Of a stretch of 64,000 bases of DNA, positions 1-8,721 are shown piece after piece (the first letter of the stretch is position 1; each line of letters opens with the position of its first letter). Made by a program: the position numbers and the translations under genes. Location: positions 62,001-126,000 of the forward strand of contig NZ_LBHV01000004.1 in the NCBI RefSeq assembly GCF_001005825.1, given 5' to 3'. This DNA comes from Rhizobium sp. LC145 (lineage in GTDB: Bacteria; Pseudomonadota; Alphaproteobacteria; Rhizobiales; Rhizobiaceae). The notes beneath the pieces were generated by a model, which saw only the letters and a program-made list of their open reading frames with translations, had not been told where the DNA came from and made no database searches.

Positions 1-978
1 GAAAGCTACATGACCTGGCTTTCCGGCTTCCTGATGCTGGCCATCGTCTATTACGGCGGCGCCGACCTCTTCCTGATCGACAGGACGGTGATGGACCTGA
101 CCCAATGGCAGGCGATCGCCATCTCCATCGGCTCCCTGGCGATCGGCTGGGTCTTCTACGACCAGCTTTGCAAATCCCCGATCGGGAGAAATACCTGGGG
201 CCTGATGGCCGTTCTCTATGTGGCGCTAGTCGCCATGGCCTGGGGCTATACGCAGGTGTTTTCCGGCCGCGCCGCCTTCCTGCACCTCGGCGCCTTCACC
301 GCCACGATCATGTCGGCCAACGTCTTCTTCATCATCATCCCGAACCAGAAGGTGGTGGTTGCGGACCTGATCGCCGGCCGCACGCCGGACCCGAAATATG
401 GCGTCATCGCCAAGCAGCGCTCGCTCCACAACAACTACCTGACGCTGCCCGTCATCTTCTTCATGCTGTCGAACCATTATCCGCTGGCCTTCGCGACCCA
501 TTTCAACTGGGTGATCGCCGCCCTCGTCTTCCTGATGGGCGTGACGATCCGGCACTGGTTCAACACCACCCATGCGCGGAAAGGCAGGCCCACCTGGACC
601 TGGCTCGCGACGCTGCTGATCTTCATCGTCATCATGTGGCTTTCGACCGTTCCGAAGGTGCTGACCGGCGAAGCCGAAACCTCCTCCCTGACCCCGCTCC
701 AGCAGCAATTCGCCTCCAATGCGCATTTCGGCGCGGCGAAGGACGTGGTGCTTTCCCGTTGTTCCATGTGCCATTCGGCCGAGCCGGTCTATGAAGGCAT
801 CACCTTCACCCCGAAATCCGTGAAGCTGGAAACCGACCAGGAGATTGCCGCGCACGCCCGGGAAATCTATATCCAGGCGGGTCTGAGCCATGCGATGCCT
901 CCCGGCAACGTCACCGGCATTTCGCCGGAGGAACGCAGGCTCCTCACTGCCTGGTATGAAAGCGCGATATCCGAATGA
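1..978 (+). CDS. puuD: Urate hydroxylase PuuD, membrane-bound, cytochrome c domain (5' end cut by window edge)
   Basis: PuuD oxidises urate to 5-hydroxyisourate at the cytoplasmic membrane and passes electrons to a cytochrome. The frame is open from the first base, so the start lies outside the window. About 325 residues are visible of a family that is usually near 400. Several hydrophobic segments fill the first two thirds, with the conserved cue IPNQKVVVADLIAGR. The C-terminal domain carries one heme c site, CSMCH, and a later methionine-rich stretch (HAMPPGN). It overlaps guaD by 4 bases (ATGA), so the two are translationally coupled. The remaining urate genes lie on the opposite strand at 8.4-11.4 kb. 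Confidence 0.9.
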   Translation, partial: ESYMTWLSGFLMLAIVYYGGADLFLIDRTVMDLTQWQAIAISIGSLAIGWVFYDQLCKSPIGRNTWGLMAVLYVALVAMAWGYTQVFSGRAAFLHLGAFTATIMSANVFFIIIPNQKVVVADLIAGRTPDPKYGVIAKQRSLHNNYLTLPVIFFMLSNHYPLAFATHFNWVIAALVFLMGVTIRHWFNTTHARKGRPTWTWLATLLIFIVIMWLSTVPKVLTGEAETSSLTPLQQQFASNAHFGAAKDVVLSRCSMCHSAEPVYEGITFTPKSVKLETDQEIAAHAREIYIQAGLSHAMPPGNVTGISPEERRLLTAWYESAISE

Positions 979-2288
979 CCCAACTTCTCCTCCGCGGCCG
1001 CCTGCTCTCCTTCAAGCGCGCTCCCCTCTCCCTCACCGATAGCGAGAGCTATCTCTACGAGAGCGACGGCGCGCTGCTGATCGAGGACGGCAGAATCATC
1101 GCCGCGGGAGATTACGCGAGCGTCAAGGAGAAGGCCCCGGAGGAGATCGAGGAGATCGACCACCGGCCGCACCTGATACTGCCTGGCCTCATCGACATGC
1201 ACCTGCATTTTCCACAGATGCAGGTGATCGCCTCCTATGCCGGCAGCCTGCTCGAATGGCTGAACACCTACACCTTCCATGAAGAGTGCCGCTTCGTGGA
1301 AAGCGCGCATGCCGCCCGCATTGCCAGCCATTTCTATGACGAGCTCATCCGGCACGGCACGACCACTGCGGCCGCCTATTGCACCGTCCACAAGAGCTCG
1401 GCCGACGCCTTCTTCGCAGAGGCGCTGAGGCGCGGCATGTGCATGGTGGGCGGCAAGGTGATGATGGACCGCAATGCGCCGCAGGGCCTGCTCGATACGC
1501 CGGAAATGGGCTATGACGAAACCCGCGCGGTGATCGCCGAATGGCACGGCAAGGGCCGCAACCACGTCGCCATCACGCCGCGTTTCGCCATCACCTCCAC
1601 GCCGGCGCAGATGAAGGCCGCCCAGGCGCTGGCGGAGGAATTTCCGGACCTCTTCATCCAGACCCATCTGTCCGAGAACCACGAGGAGATCCGCTATACC
1701 TGCGAGCTTTATCCGCAGGCGCGGGACTATACGGACATCTACGCCCATTACGGCCTGTTGGGGCCGAAGACGCTGCTCGGCCACGCGATCCATCTCTCCG
1801 ACCGTGAGGCGGATGCGCTTTCGGAGGCAGGCAGCGTTGCCGTCCACTGCCCCACCTCCAACCTCTTCCTCGGCTCCGGCCTCTTCCCGATGAAGGCGCT
1901 GATGCGGCGCGAGAAACCGGTCAGAGTGGCGGTCGCAACCGATATCGGCGGCGGATCGAGCTATTCGATGCTGAAGACAATGGACGAAGCCTACAAGATA
2001 CAGCAGCTCCTGGGCGAACGGCTGAACCCGCTCGAAAGCTTCTATCTGATGACCCGCGGCAATGCCGAGGCGCTCGGCATGGCGGACGATATCGGCACGC
2101 TGGATGCGGGCAGCGCCGCCGACCTCGTCGTGTTGAACGCCGCCTCCACGCCGGCCATGCGGCTTCGCATGGAAACCATCACCACGCTGCCGGAAGAGCT
2201 CTTCCTGCTGCAGACCATGGGCGACGACCGCGCGGTGGTGGAAACCTATGTGGCGGGCAAGGCGATGAAACGTAACGCCCATGATTGA
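975..2288 (+). CDS. guaD: Guanine deaminase
   Basis: Zinc amidohydrolase of 437 residues that converts guanine to xanthine and ammonia in the cytoplasm. Visible motifs are the metal site HLHFPQ after GLIDM, HLSEN, GHAIHL, and the final metal aspartate in TDIGGGSS. These match the guanine deaminase branch of the amidohydrolase superfamily. The ATG overlaps the puuD stop, so the pair forms one transcription unit that joins guanine salvage to urate oxidation. Xanthine dehydrogenase, which would link the two steps, is not in the window. Confidence 0.9.
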   Translation: MTQLLLRGRLLSFKRAPLSLTDSESYLYESDGALLIEDGRIIAAGDYASVKEKAPEEIEEIDHRPHLILPGLIDMHLHFPQMQVIASYAGSLLEWLNTYTFHEECRFVESAHAARIASHFYDELIRHGTTTAAAYCTVHKSSADAFFAEALRRGMCMVGGKVMMDRNAPQGLLDTPEMGYDETRAVIAEWHGKGRNHVAITPRFAITSTPAQMKAAQALAEEFPDLFIQTHLSENHEEIRYTCELYPQARDYTDIYAHYGLLGPKTLLGHAIHLSDREADALSEAGSVAVHCPTSNLFLGSGLFPMKALMRREKPVRVAVATDIGGGSSYSMLKTMDEAYKIQQLLGERLNPLESFYLMTRGNAEALGMADDIGTLDAGSAADLVVLNAASTPAMRLRMETITTLPEELFLLQTMGDDRAVVETYVAGKAMKRNAHD

Positions 2289-2382
2289 GCTGAAACCCAT
2301 CCGCACCGAAGCAGATCCCGCCTGATGGAACCCGCGCCCCTTCGGTGAGTTGCAGTCTCATCGGTTCAAGGGAGGAACCATC

Positions 2383-2874
2383 ATGGTTGTCTTTCTGGAA
2401 GTGCTGGCAGCGCTTTTGGCTGCGATCGCGATGAGCTTTGCCCTCGCGCACGCGGCGGAACTGCCGGGCAAGCTGCGGCTCGACAAGGAGCATTATCTCG
2501 CCGTTCAGACGATCTATTATCCGGGCTTCACGATCGGCGGCGCCCTTGAGGCGGCGAGTATCGTCGCCACCCTGCTCCTGCTTTTCACGATCCCGACCGG
2601 AACCACGAAATTCTGGCTCGTCGGCGGAGCCTTTCTGGCGCTCGCTGCGATGCAGGCGATCTTTTGGCTGATGACCCAGCCGGTCAACAAGTTCTGGCTG
2701 AAGGATACGAAGCTTTCCACTGCCGCGGGGCGTTTCTTCGACACCGGCGCCTCGCTAGCCGATGCCGGGGCGGACTGGACGATCCAGCGCGACCGCTGGG
2801 AGAAATCCCATGTTCTGCGCGCCGTGGCGGCCACGCTCGGTCTGATACTGCTCCTCATCGCTATTGCGCTTTGA
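2383..2874 (+). CDS. Small integral membrane protein, DUF1772-like
   Basis: 163 residues with about four hydrophobic helices. The start chosen is the ATG at 2383 because GGGAGGAACC precedes it; an in-frame TTG at 2350 has no comparable ribosome site. The central QPVNKFWLKD and the later tryptophan-rich stretch resemble the DUF1772 (anthrone oxygenase-like) family, in which an NPVN..W pattern is common. That assignment is tentative and no function is claimed. It is convergent with the LysR gene, with 21 bases between their stops. Confidence 0.7.
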   Translation: MVVFLEVLAALLAAIAMSFALAHAAELPGKLRLDKEHYLAVQTIYYPGFTIGGALEAASIVATLLLLFTIPTGTTKFWLVGGAFLALAAMQAIFWLMTQPVNKFWLKDTKLSTAAGRFFDTGASLADAGADWTIQRDRWEKSHVLRAVAATLGLILLLIAIAL

Positions 2875-2895
2875 CGAGCCTTCAAGGAGGTTCGC

Positions 2896-3750
2896 CTATC
2901 CCTTGATGACGTCTATCACCGCGCGGATGATCGGCACGTCGCGGATGTCCGAGTGGACGACCAGCCAGATATCGCGCGTCACCGGCTCCTCCTCATCGGT
3001 CGCCCGGACGAGGCCGGCCTCGTCACCGACGATGAAATCCGGCAGGATCGCAATGCCGCCGCCCGCCCTTGCGGCGGCGAGCTGGAATTCCAAGGTGGAG
3101 GCCTTGATGCCAATGCGGCGGCCGGCGGCCACCTCTATCAGCCTTTGATATTGCGGGGAGTTCTCCATGTCGCCGCCATAGGAGATGAAGCTCCACGCCT
3201 CCTTCGTCGTCTCGGCGAGATAGGACGGCGCGGCATAGAAATTGAAGGTGACGCCGCCGAGGCGGGTGATCGTCAACTCCCCCTGCTCCGGCCGGGCGAG
3301 CCTGACCGCGATATCCGCCTCGCGGCGGTTGAGCGAGGCATATTGTTTTTCACCTGCCAGGACGATGTCGATATCGGGATGAAGGCGGCGTAGCCTTACG
3401 ATCGGCTCCGCGAGCAGGAAGGTCGATAGCGCCGGCGGCGCGCTGATGCGCACCGTGCCCGCGAGCCGTTCCCCGCTCAGCCTTGCCTGCTCGATCGCCA
3501 GCGCCTCGTCACCCATGCGCCGGGCCATGGCGGCGATCCGCTCGCCTTCCGCGGTCAACTGGATTCTGCGGCCTCTTCGGTCGATCAGCTTCATCCGCAA
3601 CTGATCTTCGAGAAGCGATACACGCCTCCCGACTGTCGCGTGCTCAACCCCGAGGCTGCGAGCGGCCCCGAGAAGGGTGCCGCTCGTCGCGAGCGCGAGG
3701 AAATAGCGTAAGTTATCCCAATCGAGCTTTGTTAGATTTTTCACATCCAT
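2896..3750 (-). CDS. LysR-family transcriptional regulator
   Basis: 284 residues. An N-terminal winged helix-turn-helix (about residues 10-65, with LRYFLALATSGTLLGAARSL and the wing DRRGRRIQLTAEG) is followed by a periplasmic-binding-like effector domain. The ATG at 3750 (MDVKNL) is preferred to the longer frame start because LysR proteins begin just before the DNA-binding helix. It is divergent from the quinone oxidoreductase gene with only 74 bases between the starts, the usual arrangement for a regulator and its target. The effector is unknown. Confidence 0.88.
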   Translation of the reverse strand: MDVKNLTKLDWDNLRYFLALATSGTLLGAARSLGVEHATVGRRVSLLEDQLRMKLIDRRGRRIQLTAEGERIAAMARRMGDEALAIEQARLSGERLAGTVRISAPPALSTFLLAEPIVRLRRLHPDIDIVLAGEKQYASLNRREADIAVRLARPEQGELTITRLGGVTFNFYAAPSYLAETTKEAWSFISYGGDMENSPQYQRLIEVAAGRRIGIKASTLEFQLAAARAGGGIAILPDFIVGDEAGLVRATDEEEPVTRDIWLVVHSDIRDVPIIRAVIDVIKG

Positions 3751-3824
3751 TGGCGAACTATAGGGAATTTCCAAACAACATGCCATCGCGCATCATCCGC
3801 CATCGATCAGTTATGGAGACGACG
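3751..3824. promoter_or_regulatory. Divergent promoter region of LysR gene and quinone reductase
   Basis: The 74 bases between two divergent start codons must hold both promoters. A short palindrome GGAATTTCC lies at 3764-3772, next to the LysR start. The quinone reductase has a GGAG ribosome site 6-7 bases before its ATG. LysR binding here is inferred from arrangement only. Confidence 0.4.
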
Positions 3825-4796
3825 ATGACGGATATCGCGGTATCACTTCTTTCACCGGGCGGCGTGGACAAGTTCCAGGTTTCCGAACAGCCCGAATTGC
3901 AGCCGGGCGAAAACGAAATCCTCGTGCGGCACGAGGCGATCGGCATAAATTTTCTCGATATCTACCACCGCAACGGCACCTATGCGCTGCCCTCCTATCC
4001 CGCCATTCTGGGTGCAGAGGCAGCCGGCGTGGTTGAGGCGGTCGGCGCCGCCGTCGAGACCGTGAAGCCCGGCGACCGCATCGTCTATGGCGGCACTCCG
4101 GGAGGCGCCTATGCCTCGAAGCGGCTGCTGCCGGCGGCAAGGGCAATTCCCCTTCCCGCAGATCTCTCCTCGAAGATTGCGGCCGCTTCGCTCCTGAAAA
4201 CCATGACCGCCTACATGCTGCTCCACAAAACCTATCCGGTGGAGGCCGGAACGGTGATCCTGATCCATGCGGCCGCCGGCGGCCTGGGCACCATTCTCAC
4301 CCGTTGGGCAAAGCATCTCGGCGCGACCGTCATCGGCACCGTCAGCTCGCCCGAAAAGGCCGAGTTCGCCCGCTCGCACGGCGCCGATCACCTCATCGTC
4401 GGGCGCAATGCCGACATCGTTTCCGAGGTCAGGGCGCTGACAAATGGCAAGGGGGTGCATGTCGCCTATGACGGGATCGGCGGAGACATGCTCGTGAAGA
4501 CGATCCACTGTGTGCGGCCCTTCGGCATGGCGGCTTCGATCGGCCAGGCGGCCGGGCCTATCCCGCCTCTTTCCGTGGACGAGCTTCGGCCCGGAAAATC
4601 GCTCTCGCGGCCAAGCGTTATGGCCTATGTGGCAGAGACTTCCAATTACCGGGAAGCGGCGGAAGCCGCCATCGCGGCCATGAAGCAAGGCATCGTCGCG
4701 ACGATTGCCGGCGAATATCCGTTGCGGGAGGCCGCTAAAGCTCAGGCGGCCCTGGAAAGCGGTAAAGTGGCGGGAAGTCTGCTGCTGATTCCCTGA
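3825..4796 (+). CDS. NADPH:quinone oxidoreductase (zinc-independent MDR family)
   Basis: 323 residues of the medium-chain dehydrogenase/reductase superfamily, quinone-reductase branch. The N-terminal GroES-like half contains GINFLDIYHRNG and PAILGAEAAGVVEAVG. The Rossmann half contains HAAAGGLGT and the helix after GATVIGT. The catalytic-zinc cysteine and histidine of alcohol dehydrogenases are absent. The ATG at 3825 has GGAG upstream; an in-frame ATG at 3813 lacks one. Likely reduces quinones or reactive carbonyls with NADPH in the cytoplasm. The divergent LysR gene is its probable regulator. Confidence 0.88.
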   Translation: MTDIAVSLLSPGGVDKFQVSEQPELQPGENEILVRHEAIGINFLDIYHRNGTYALPSYPAILGAEAAGVVEAVGAAVETVKPGDRIVYGGTPGGAYASKRLLPAARAIPLPADLSSKIAAASLLKTMTAYMLLHKTYPVEAGTVILIHAAAGGLGTILTRWAKHLGATVIGTVSSPEKAEFARSHGADHLIVGRNADIVSEVRALTNGKGVHVAYDGIGGDMLVKTIHCVRPFGMAASIGQAAGPIPPLSVDELRPGKSLSRPSVMAYVAETSNYREAAEAAIAAMKQGIVATIAGEYPLREAAKAQAALESGKVAGSLLLIP

Positions 4797-4948
4797 CAAT
4801 GGCTTGACCGACGGGCGTCAGCAAGCACCTGCCGCCCGCCTTCCTTGGACCGGGGGCCTTCGCAAATACCCGCGTAATTTTCGGTGACCGTAACGAAAAT
4901 TTCGTGTTAGTTGAAGGTATACACTGCCCATCCTGGAAATCCCGCCTC

Positions 4949-6094
4949 ATGTCCAAGCCGCTTACCATCGCCGACCTCAAGACCCTTGCCCAGCGCCGCG
5001 TACCCAAGATGTTCTTCGACTATGCCGATAGCGGCGCCTGGACCGAAGGCACCTATCGCGCCAACGAGGAGGATTTTTCGAAGATCAAGCTGCGCCAGCG
5101 CGTGCTCGTCGACATGACGGACCGCTCGCTCGCCAGCACGATGATCGGCGAACCGGTCTCCATGCCGGTGGCGCTGGCGCCGACCGGCATGTGCGGCATG
5201 CAGCATGCCGACGGCGAGATGCTGGCCGCCAAGGCGGCCGAAGAGTTCGGCGTGCCCTTCACGCTCTCGACCATGAGCATCTGCTCGATCGAGGATGTCG
5301 CCTCCGTCACCTCCAGGCCTTTCTGGTTCCAGCTCTACGTGATGAAGGATCGCGCCTTCGTGGAGGGGTTGATCGAGCGCGCCAAGGCGGCGAAATGCTC
5401 GGCGCTCGTCGTCACCGCCGACCTGCAGATCCTCGGCCAGCGCCACAAGGACCTGCGCAACGGCCTCTCGGCCCCGCCGAAATGGACGCTCAATCACGCC
5501 ATCCAGCTCGCCACCCGGCCGAAATGGTGCCTCACCATGCTGCAGACGAAGCGGCGCGGCTTCGGCAATATCGTGGGCCACGCCAAGAATGTCTCCGACC
5601 TTTCCTCGCTCGGCGCCTGGACGGCCGAGCAATTCGATCCCCGGCTTTCCTGGAAGGATATCGAGTGGATCAAGAAGCTCTGGGGCGGCAAGCTCATCAT
5701 CAAGGGAATTCTCGATGAGGAAGACGCCCGCGCGGCAGCCGATACCGGGGCTGACGCGATTATCGTCTCGAACCATGGCGGGCGGCAGCTCGACGGCGCC
5801 CTCTCCTCCATCAGCATGCTGCCGAGGATCGTCGACGCCGTTGGCGACCGGACGGAGGTACATTTCGACGGCGGCATCCGCTCCGGGCAGGACGTGCTGA
5901 AGGCCGTGGCGCTCGGCGCGCGCGGCACCTATATCGGCCGCCCCTTCCTCTATGGCCTCGGCGCGATGGGCAAGCTCGGCGTCACCACGACGCTCGAAAT
6001 TCTCCGCAAGGAGATGGACATCACCATGGCGCTTTGCGGCAAGCGGGATATCCAGGCCGTGGATCGGGGAATCATTGCGGATATGCGGTTTTGA
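4949..6094 (+). CDS. lldD: FMN-dependent L-lactate dehydrogenase / alpha-hydroxy acid oxidase
   Basis: 381 residues of the FMN-dependent alpha-hydroxy acid dehydrogenase family, which oxidises L-lactate to pyruvate at the membrane and feeds the respiratory chain. The active-site signature SNHGGRQLDGA holds the catalytic histidine and an arginine. A later DGGIRSGQDVLKA binds FMN phosphate. Length is typical. The ATG at 4949 (MSKPLTIADL) is chosen over an in-frame start at 4904 because family members begin here. No regulator or lactate permease adjoins it, and substrate range could include other 2-hydroxy acids. Confidence 0.88.
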   Translation: MSKPLTIADLKTLAQRRVPKMFFDYADSGAWTEGTYRANEEDFSKIKLRQRVLVDMTDRSLASTMIGEPVSMPVALAPTGMCGMQHADGEMLAAKAAEEFGVPFTLSTMSICSIEDVASVTSRPFWFQLYVMKDRAFVEGLIERAKAAKCSALVVTADLQILGQRHKDLRNGLSAPPKWTLNHAIQLATRPKWCLTMLQTKRRGFGNIVGHAKNVSDLSSLGAWTAEQFDPRLSWKDIEWIKKLWGGKLIIKGILDEEDARAAADTGADAIIVSNHGGRQLDGALSSISMLPRIVDAVGDRTEVHFDGGIRSGQDVLKAVALGARGTYIGRPFLYGLGAMGKLGVTTTLEILRKEMDITMALCGKRDIQAVDRGIIADMRF

Positions 6095-6111
6095 GCGCTC
6101 GTTCACGCACC

Positions 6112-6140
6112 TTGACAGTGTGTATAAGTACGCACAATAT
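6112..6140 (+). promoter_or_regulatory. hicAB promoter with operator palindrome between -35 and -10
   Basis: TTGACA at 6112-6117 and CAATAT at 6135-6140 are spaced by exactly 17 bases. The spacer is filled by an inverted repeat GTGTGTA-TAAG-TACGCAC (6118-6135, one mismatch in 7-base arms), ideally placed for repression by the HicB ribbon-helix-helix domain. The -10 ends only 5 bases before the hicA ATG at 6146, so the transcript is probably leaderless. Confidence 0.7.
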
Positions 6141-6145
6141 CTGAC

Positions 6146-6334
6146 ATGAAAAGCACGGAGGTTATCGCGGCCTTGCGGAAGGATGGCTGGTTCGAGGTGA
6201 ACCGGAAAGGTAGCCACGCCCAGTTCAAGCACCCGACGAAACCGGGCCGTGTAACCGTGCCGCATCCGAAACGCGATATGCCGATCGGCACGCTGCGCAG
6301 CATAGAGAAACAATCCGGGCTGAAGCTGTCATGA
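6146..6334 (+). CDS. hicA: HicA family mRNA interferase toxin
   Basis: 62-residue toxin with the compact double-stranded-RNA-binding fold of HicA. The catalytic histidine is in RKGSHAQFKHP, and the VPHPKRDMPIGTLRSIEKQ tail is characteristic. HicA cleaves mRNA and blocks translation until bound by HicB. It has no Shine-Dalgarno sequence and starts within a few bases of the predicted transcription start. It overlaps hicB by 4 bases. Confidence 0.92.
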   Translation: MKSTEVIAALRKDGWFEVNRKGSHAQFKHPTKPGRVTVPHPKRDMPIGTLRSIEKQSGLKLS

Positions 6335-6735
6335 CAAATTTTATCGGCTTGATTCACAAGGATGCGGACAGCGATTTCGGCGTCTCGTTCCCTGACTTTC
6401 CGGGTGTCGTGACGGCTGGTTCGAGTCTTGACGAAGCCCGGCGCATGGCCGAGGAAGCGCTCGCCTTCCACGTCGAAGGCATGATCGAGGACGGCGAAGC
6501 GATCCCCGAAGCTTCGAGCCTCGAAGGCGTGATGGCCGACGCCCTCAATCGAGAAGCGGTGGCAATCCTGGTTACGCTCAAGACGCCCACGTCGAAGGCC
6601 GTGCGCATCAACGTTACGCTGCCCGAAGACATCCTGGAGCGGATCGATGCCTACGCATCGGAGCGCGGCCTATCCCGCTCCGGCTTTCTCGCGCGCGCGG
6701 CTCGCCACGAAATCGAGCGCGATTCGGCGGCATGA
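6331..6735 (+). CDS. hicB: HicB family antitoxin with ribbon-helix-helix domain
   Basis: 134 residues. The N-terminal HicB-like partial RNase H fold (DFGVSFPDFPGVVTAGSSLD) neutralises HicA. The C-terminal half (about residues 90-130: VRINVTLPEDILERIDAYA, then LSRSGFLARAA) is an Arc/CopG-type ribbon-helix-helix that should bind the palindrome upstream of hicA. The ATGA overlap with hicA fits translational coupling. It converges on the nuclease-like gene with 14 bases between the stops. Confidence 0.92.
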   Translation: MTNFIGLIHKDADSDFGVSFPDFPGVVTAGSSLDEARRMAEEALAFHVEGMIEDGEAIPEASSLEGVMADALNREAVAILVTLKTPTSKAVRINVTLPEDILERIDAYASERGLSRSGFLARAARHEIERDSAA

Positions 6736-6749
6736 ATTGAGCTATACGC

Positions 6750-7535
6750 TCAGCACCAGCCGGCCTTGCTGCCGGGCCTGCGGGCTAGTCCCTCGCGCAC
6801 GAGGATATCCGCCAGCGACATGCCGTTGCGGGTGACCTGCCTCAGCTTGTGGCCGTCGACCTCCTCGTTATTGCCCTGCCAGGTGACGAGTTCGAAGGGG
6901 CCGGCATCGAGGAAGGCGCGGACCCTGAGTTCCGCATCGCTTGCCTTGATGCGCTCGGCCTCGCAGCGCGGCTTCTTGATGTCGGGCACTTCGATGCCGA
7001 CAAGGCGGATCTTCTGGCCATGGAAGACGAAACGGTCGGCGGAGACGACGCAGTCGTCCTGCTTGGCCGTGCCGCAGAGGTAGAATTTCGCCTGATAGGC
7101 GCCCGAAAGACCGTCGCCCGGCCTCATCACCGCCTCCTTGGGCGTCGTGTCCCTCGGTTCGACGGCATCCGGCTTGGCGATCGGCTGCGGCGGCACGAGC
7201 GCTGCGACCTGCCTGACGGGCGCGGAAGGGATGGGCGCCGGCGGAACGGGCGCAGCCTCGGCCGTGGAACGGCTGGCGGAGACCGGACGAGCGGGAACGG
7301 GCTTCGGCGGCACGGGATGGTTCGGCGTTTTCCGCACGGCCGTTTCCTGGGGCTTGCCGCTGCCGAAGCCGTTGAAGAACCGTCGGACTTCCCGAGAATT
7401 GTCATAGGCCGCGATGCCGCCCGCCACGACGACGAGCGCCGCCAACCAGGGCAGCAGCGACGAGCGCGACTTTCCCGATGCGGAACGCCTGCTACCGCTT
7501 TTCCTGCGTGTGCCCTTCGAGCCGGACCTGGCCAT
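6750..7535 (-). CDS. Membrane-anchored thermonuclease (SNase-like) family protein
   Basis: 261 residues. A basic serine-rich N-terminus and one membrane helix (about residues 27-44, LLPWLAALVVVAGGIAAY) are followed by a proline-rich linker and a C-terminal staphylococcal-nuclease-like domain (about residues 155-250). Visible cues are RLVGIEVPD, PRCEAE and the closing LADILVREGLAR. The usual acidic PE after GI is PD here and the domain is short, so catalytic activity is uncertain. The topology puts the domain outside the cytoplasm. Confidence 0.75.
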   Translation of the reverse strand: MARSGSKGTRRKSGSRRSASGKSRSSLLPWLAALVVVAGGIAAYDNSREVRRFFNGFGSGKPQETAVRKTPNHPVPPKPVPARPVSASRSTAEAAPVPPAPIPSAPVRQVAALVPPQPIAKPDAVEPRDTTPKEAVMRPGDGLSGAYQAKFYLCGTAKQDDCVVSADRFVFHGQKIRLVGIEVPDIKKPRCEAERIKASDAELRVRAFLDAGPFELVTWQGNNEEVDGHKLRQVTRNGMSLADILVREGLARRPGSKAGWC

Positions 7536-7624
7536 TGTCGATCTCCTGTCGAATCGGCCAGAGTATCGCCGCCGAAAACTTTCCGAAAAGTTTCGATCGG
7601 ACCTCGTTCAGTGGAAACGTGGCC

Positions 7625-8365
7625 TTATCCGACCCGCCCGATCGCAAGCGCCATCGCCCAGTCCGCACGGCCGTTGGCGGCCGCAAGGCGAGACATCGCC
7701 ATATGGTCGTAGCTCACGTTGCGGAACTGCGGCACCCAGCCGGATGAGGTCTTCTCCAGAACCGCATAGGAGGCCATGCCGTGCCCCACCTCCACCTTGT
7801 GGTAATAAGGCGTATCGTCGTCATAGGCAGGGCAGCCGACGCTGCCGGGATTGACGATCAGCCGGCCATCCGAAAGCTGTACCGCGCGCGGAACATGGCT
7901 GTGGCCGCAGAGAATGAGCGGTTGCTCGACACCTTCCGCCAATGCATCGATCTCCTCGAGAGACTTGAGGAAGACATGCCCTTCGGGAGAGACCTCTTCC
8001 AGCCAGTAGACATCGTCGCCCTTGGGCGTCGCGTGGCAGAGGAGGACTTCATCCCGAAAGACCGCGCTGAAAGGCAGTTTGCGCAGCCAATCCAGATGAC
8101 GAGGCGCGAGCTGCGCATGGGCGTGAGCATCCGAAAGCGCAAGTTCCCCGGCAGGCGTCTCGATGAGATAGCGGTCATGATTGCCGCGCACGGTAAGGAG
8201 ATCGAGCGGCATGAGGAGATCGGCCGTCCGCGCCGCTTCCAGCGGACCGCTCAAGCAATCGCCGAGATTGACGATATCGCCGATGCCGAGGCTTTGGATA
8301 TCGGCAAGCACCGCCCGAAGGGCCGCGCAGTTTCCGTGAATGTCGGCAATCGCTGCAAAGCGCAT
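7625..8365 (-). CDS. Metallophosphoesterase, YfcE/MJ0936-type
   Basis: 246 residues with the full calcineurin-like motif set: DIHGN near the start, GDCLSGP, RGNHDR, CHATP, GHSHVPRA and NPGSVGCP. Such proteins hydrolyse phosphodiesters with two metal ions, and the physiological substrate is unknown. Its ATG overlaps the uraH stop (TGATG), so it is the last cistron of the urate operon; a direct role in urate breakdown is not known. Confidence 0.88.
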   Translation of the reverse strand: MRFAAIADIHGNCAALRAVLADIQSLGIGDIVNLGDCLSGPLEAARTADLLMPLDLLTVRGNHDRYLIETPAGELALSDAHAHAQLAPRHLDWLRKLPFSAVFRDEVLLCHATPKGDDVYWLEEVSPEGHVFLKSLEEIDALAEGVEQPLILCGHSHVPRAVQLSDGRLIVNPGSVGCPAYDDDTPYYHKVEVGHGMASYAVLEKTSSGWVPQFRNVSYDHMAMSRLAAANGRADWAMALAIGRVG

Positions 8366-8721
8366 CAGCTTCCCCGATAGGTCGAATAGCCGTAGGGCGA
8401 AAGAAGCAGCGGCACGTGGTAATGCGCCGTGGTGTCGGCGATGCCGAAGCGGATCGGGATGACGTCGAGGAAGGCAGGCTGCGGAAGCTCGGCGCCGCCG
8501 GCCCTCAGATAATCGCCCGCATGGAAGACGAGTTCGTATTCGCCGGCGATGAAAGTCTCGCCAACGAGGATAGGACCGCCGTCGACGCGGCCGTCGGAAT
8601 TGGTGGTGACCGTCGCTACCTTCTCGCGGATCTCGCCACTCAACCGGTAGAGATCGATCTTCAGGCCCTCGGCGGGCCTGCCCTTCGCGGTGTCCAGGAC
8701 ATGGGTGGTGAGGCCGGTCAT
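8365..8721 (-). CDS. uraH: 5-hydroxyisourate hydrolase
   Basis: 118-residue transthyretin-related protein that hydrolyses 5-hydroxyisourate, the PuuD product, to OHCU. The N-terminal [16 protein letters not shown] holds the active-site histidine. The C-terminus ends in the family signature YRGS. The ATG at 8721 overlaps the allA stop by 4 bases. Length and both termini are complete, and the start upstream of MTGL is ruled out by family length. Confidence 0.93.
   Translation of the reverse strand: MTGLTTHVLDTAKGRPAEGLKIDLYRLSGEIREKVATVTTNSDGRVDGGPILVGETFIAGEYELVFHAGDYLRAGGAELPQPAFLDVIPIRFGIADTTAHYHVPLLLSPYGYSTYRGS

Noticed and set aside
867..2306. Long minus-strand ORF opposite guaD
   Set aside because: Arginine/histidine-rich shadow of guaD; guaD has all catalytic motifs.
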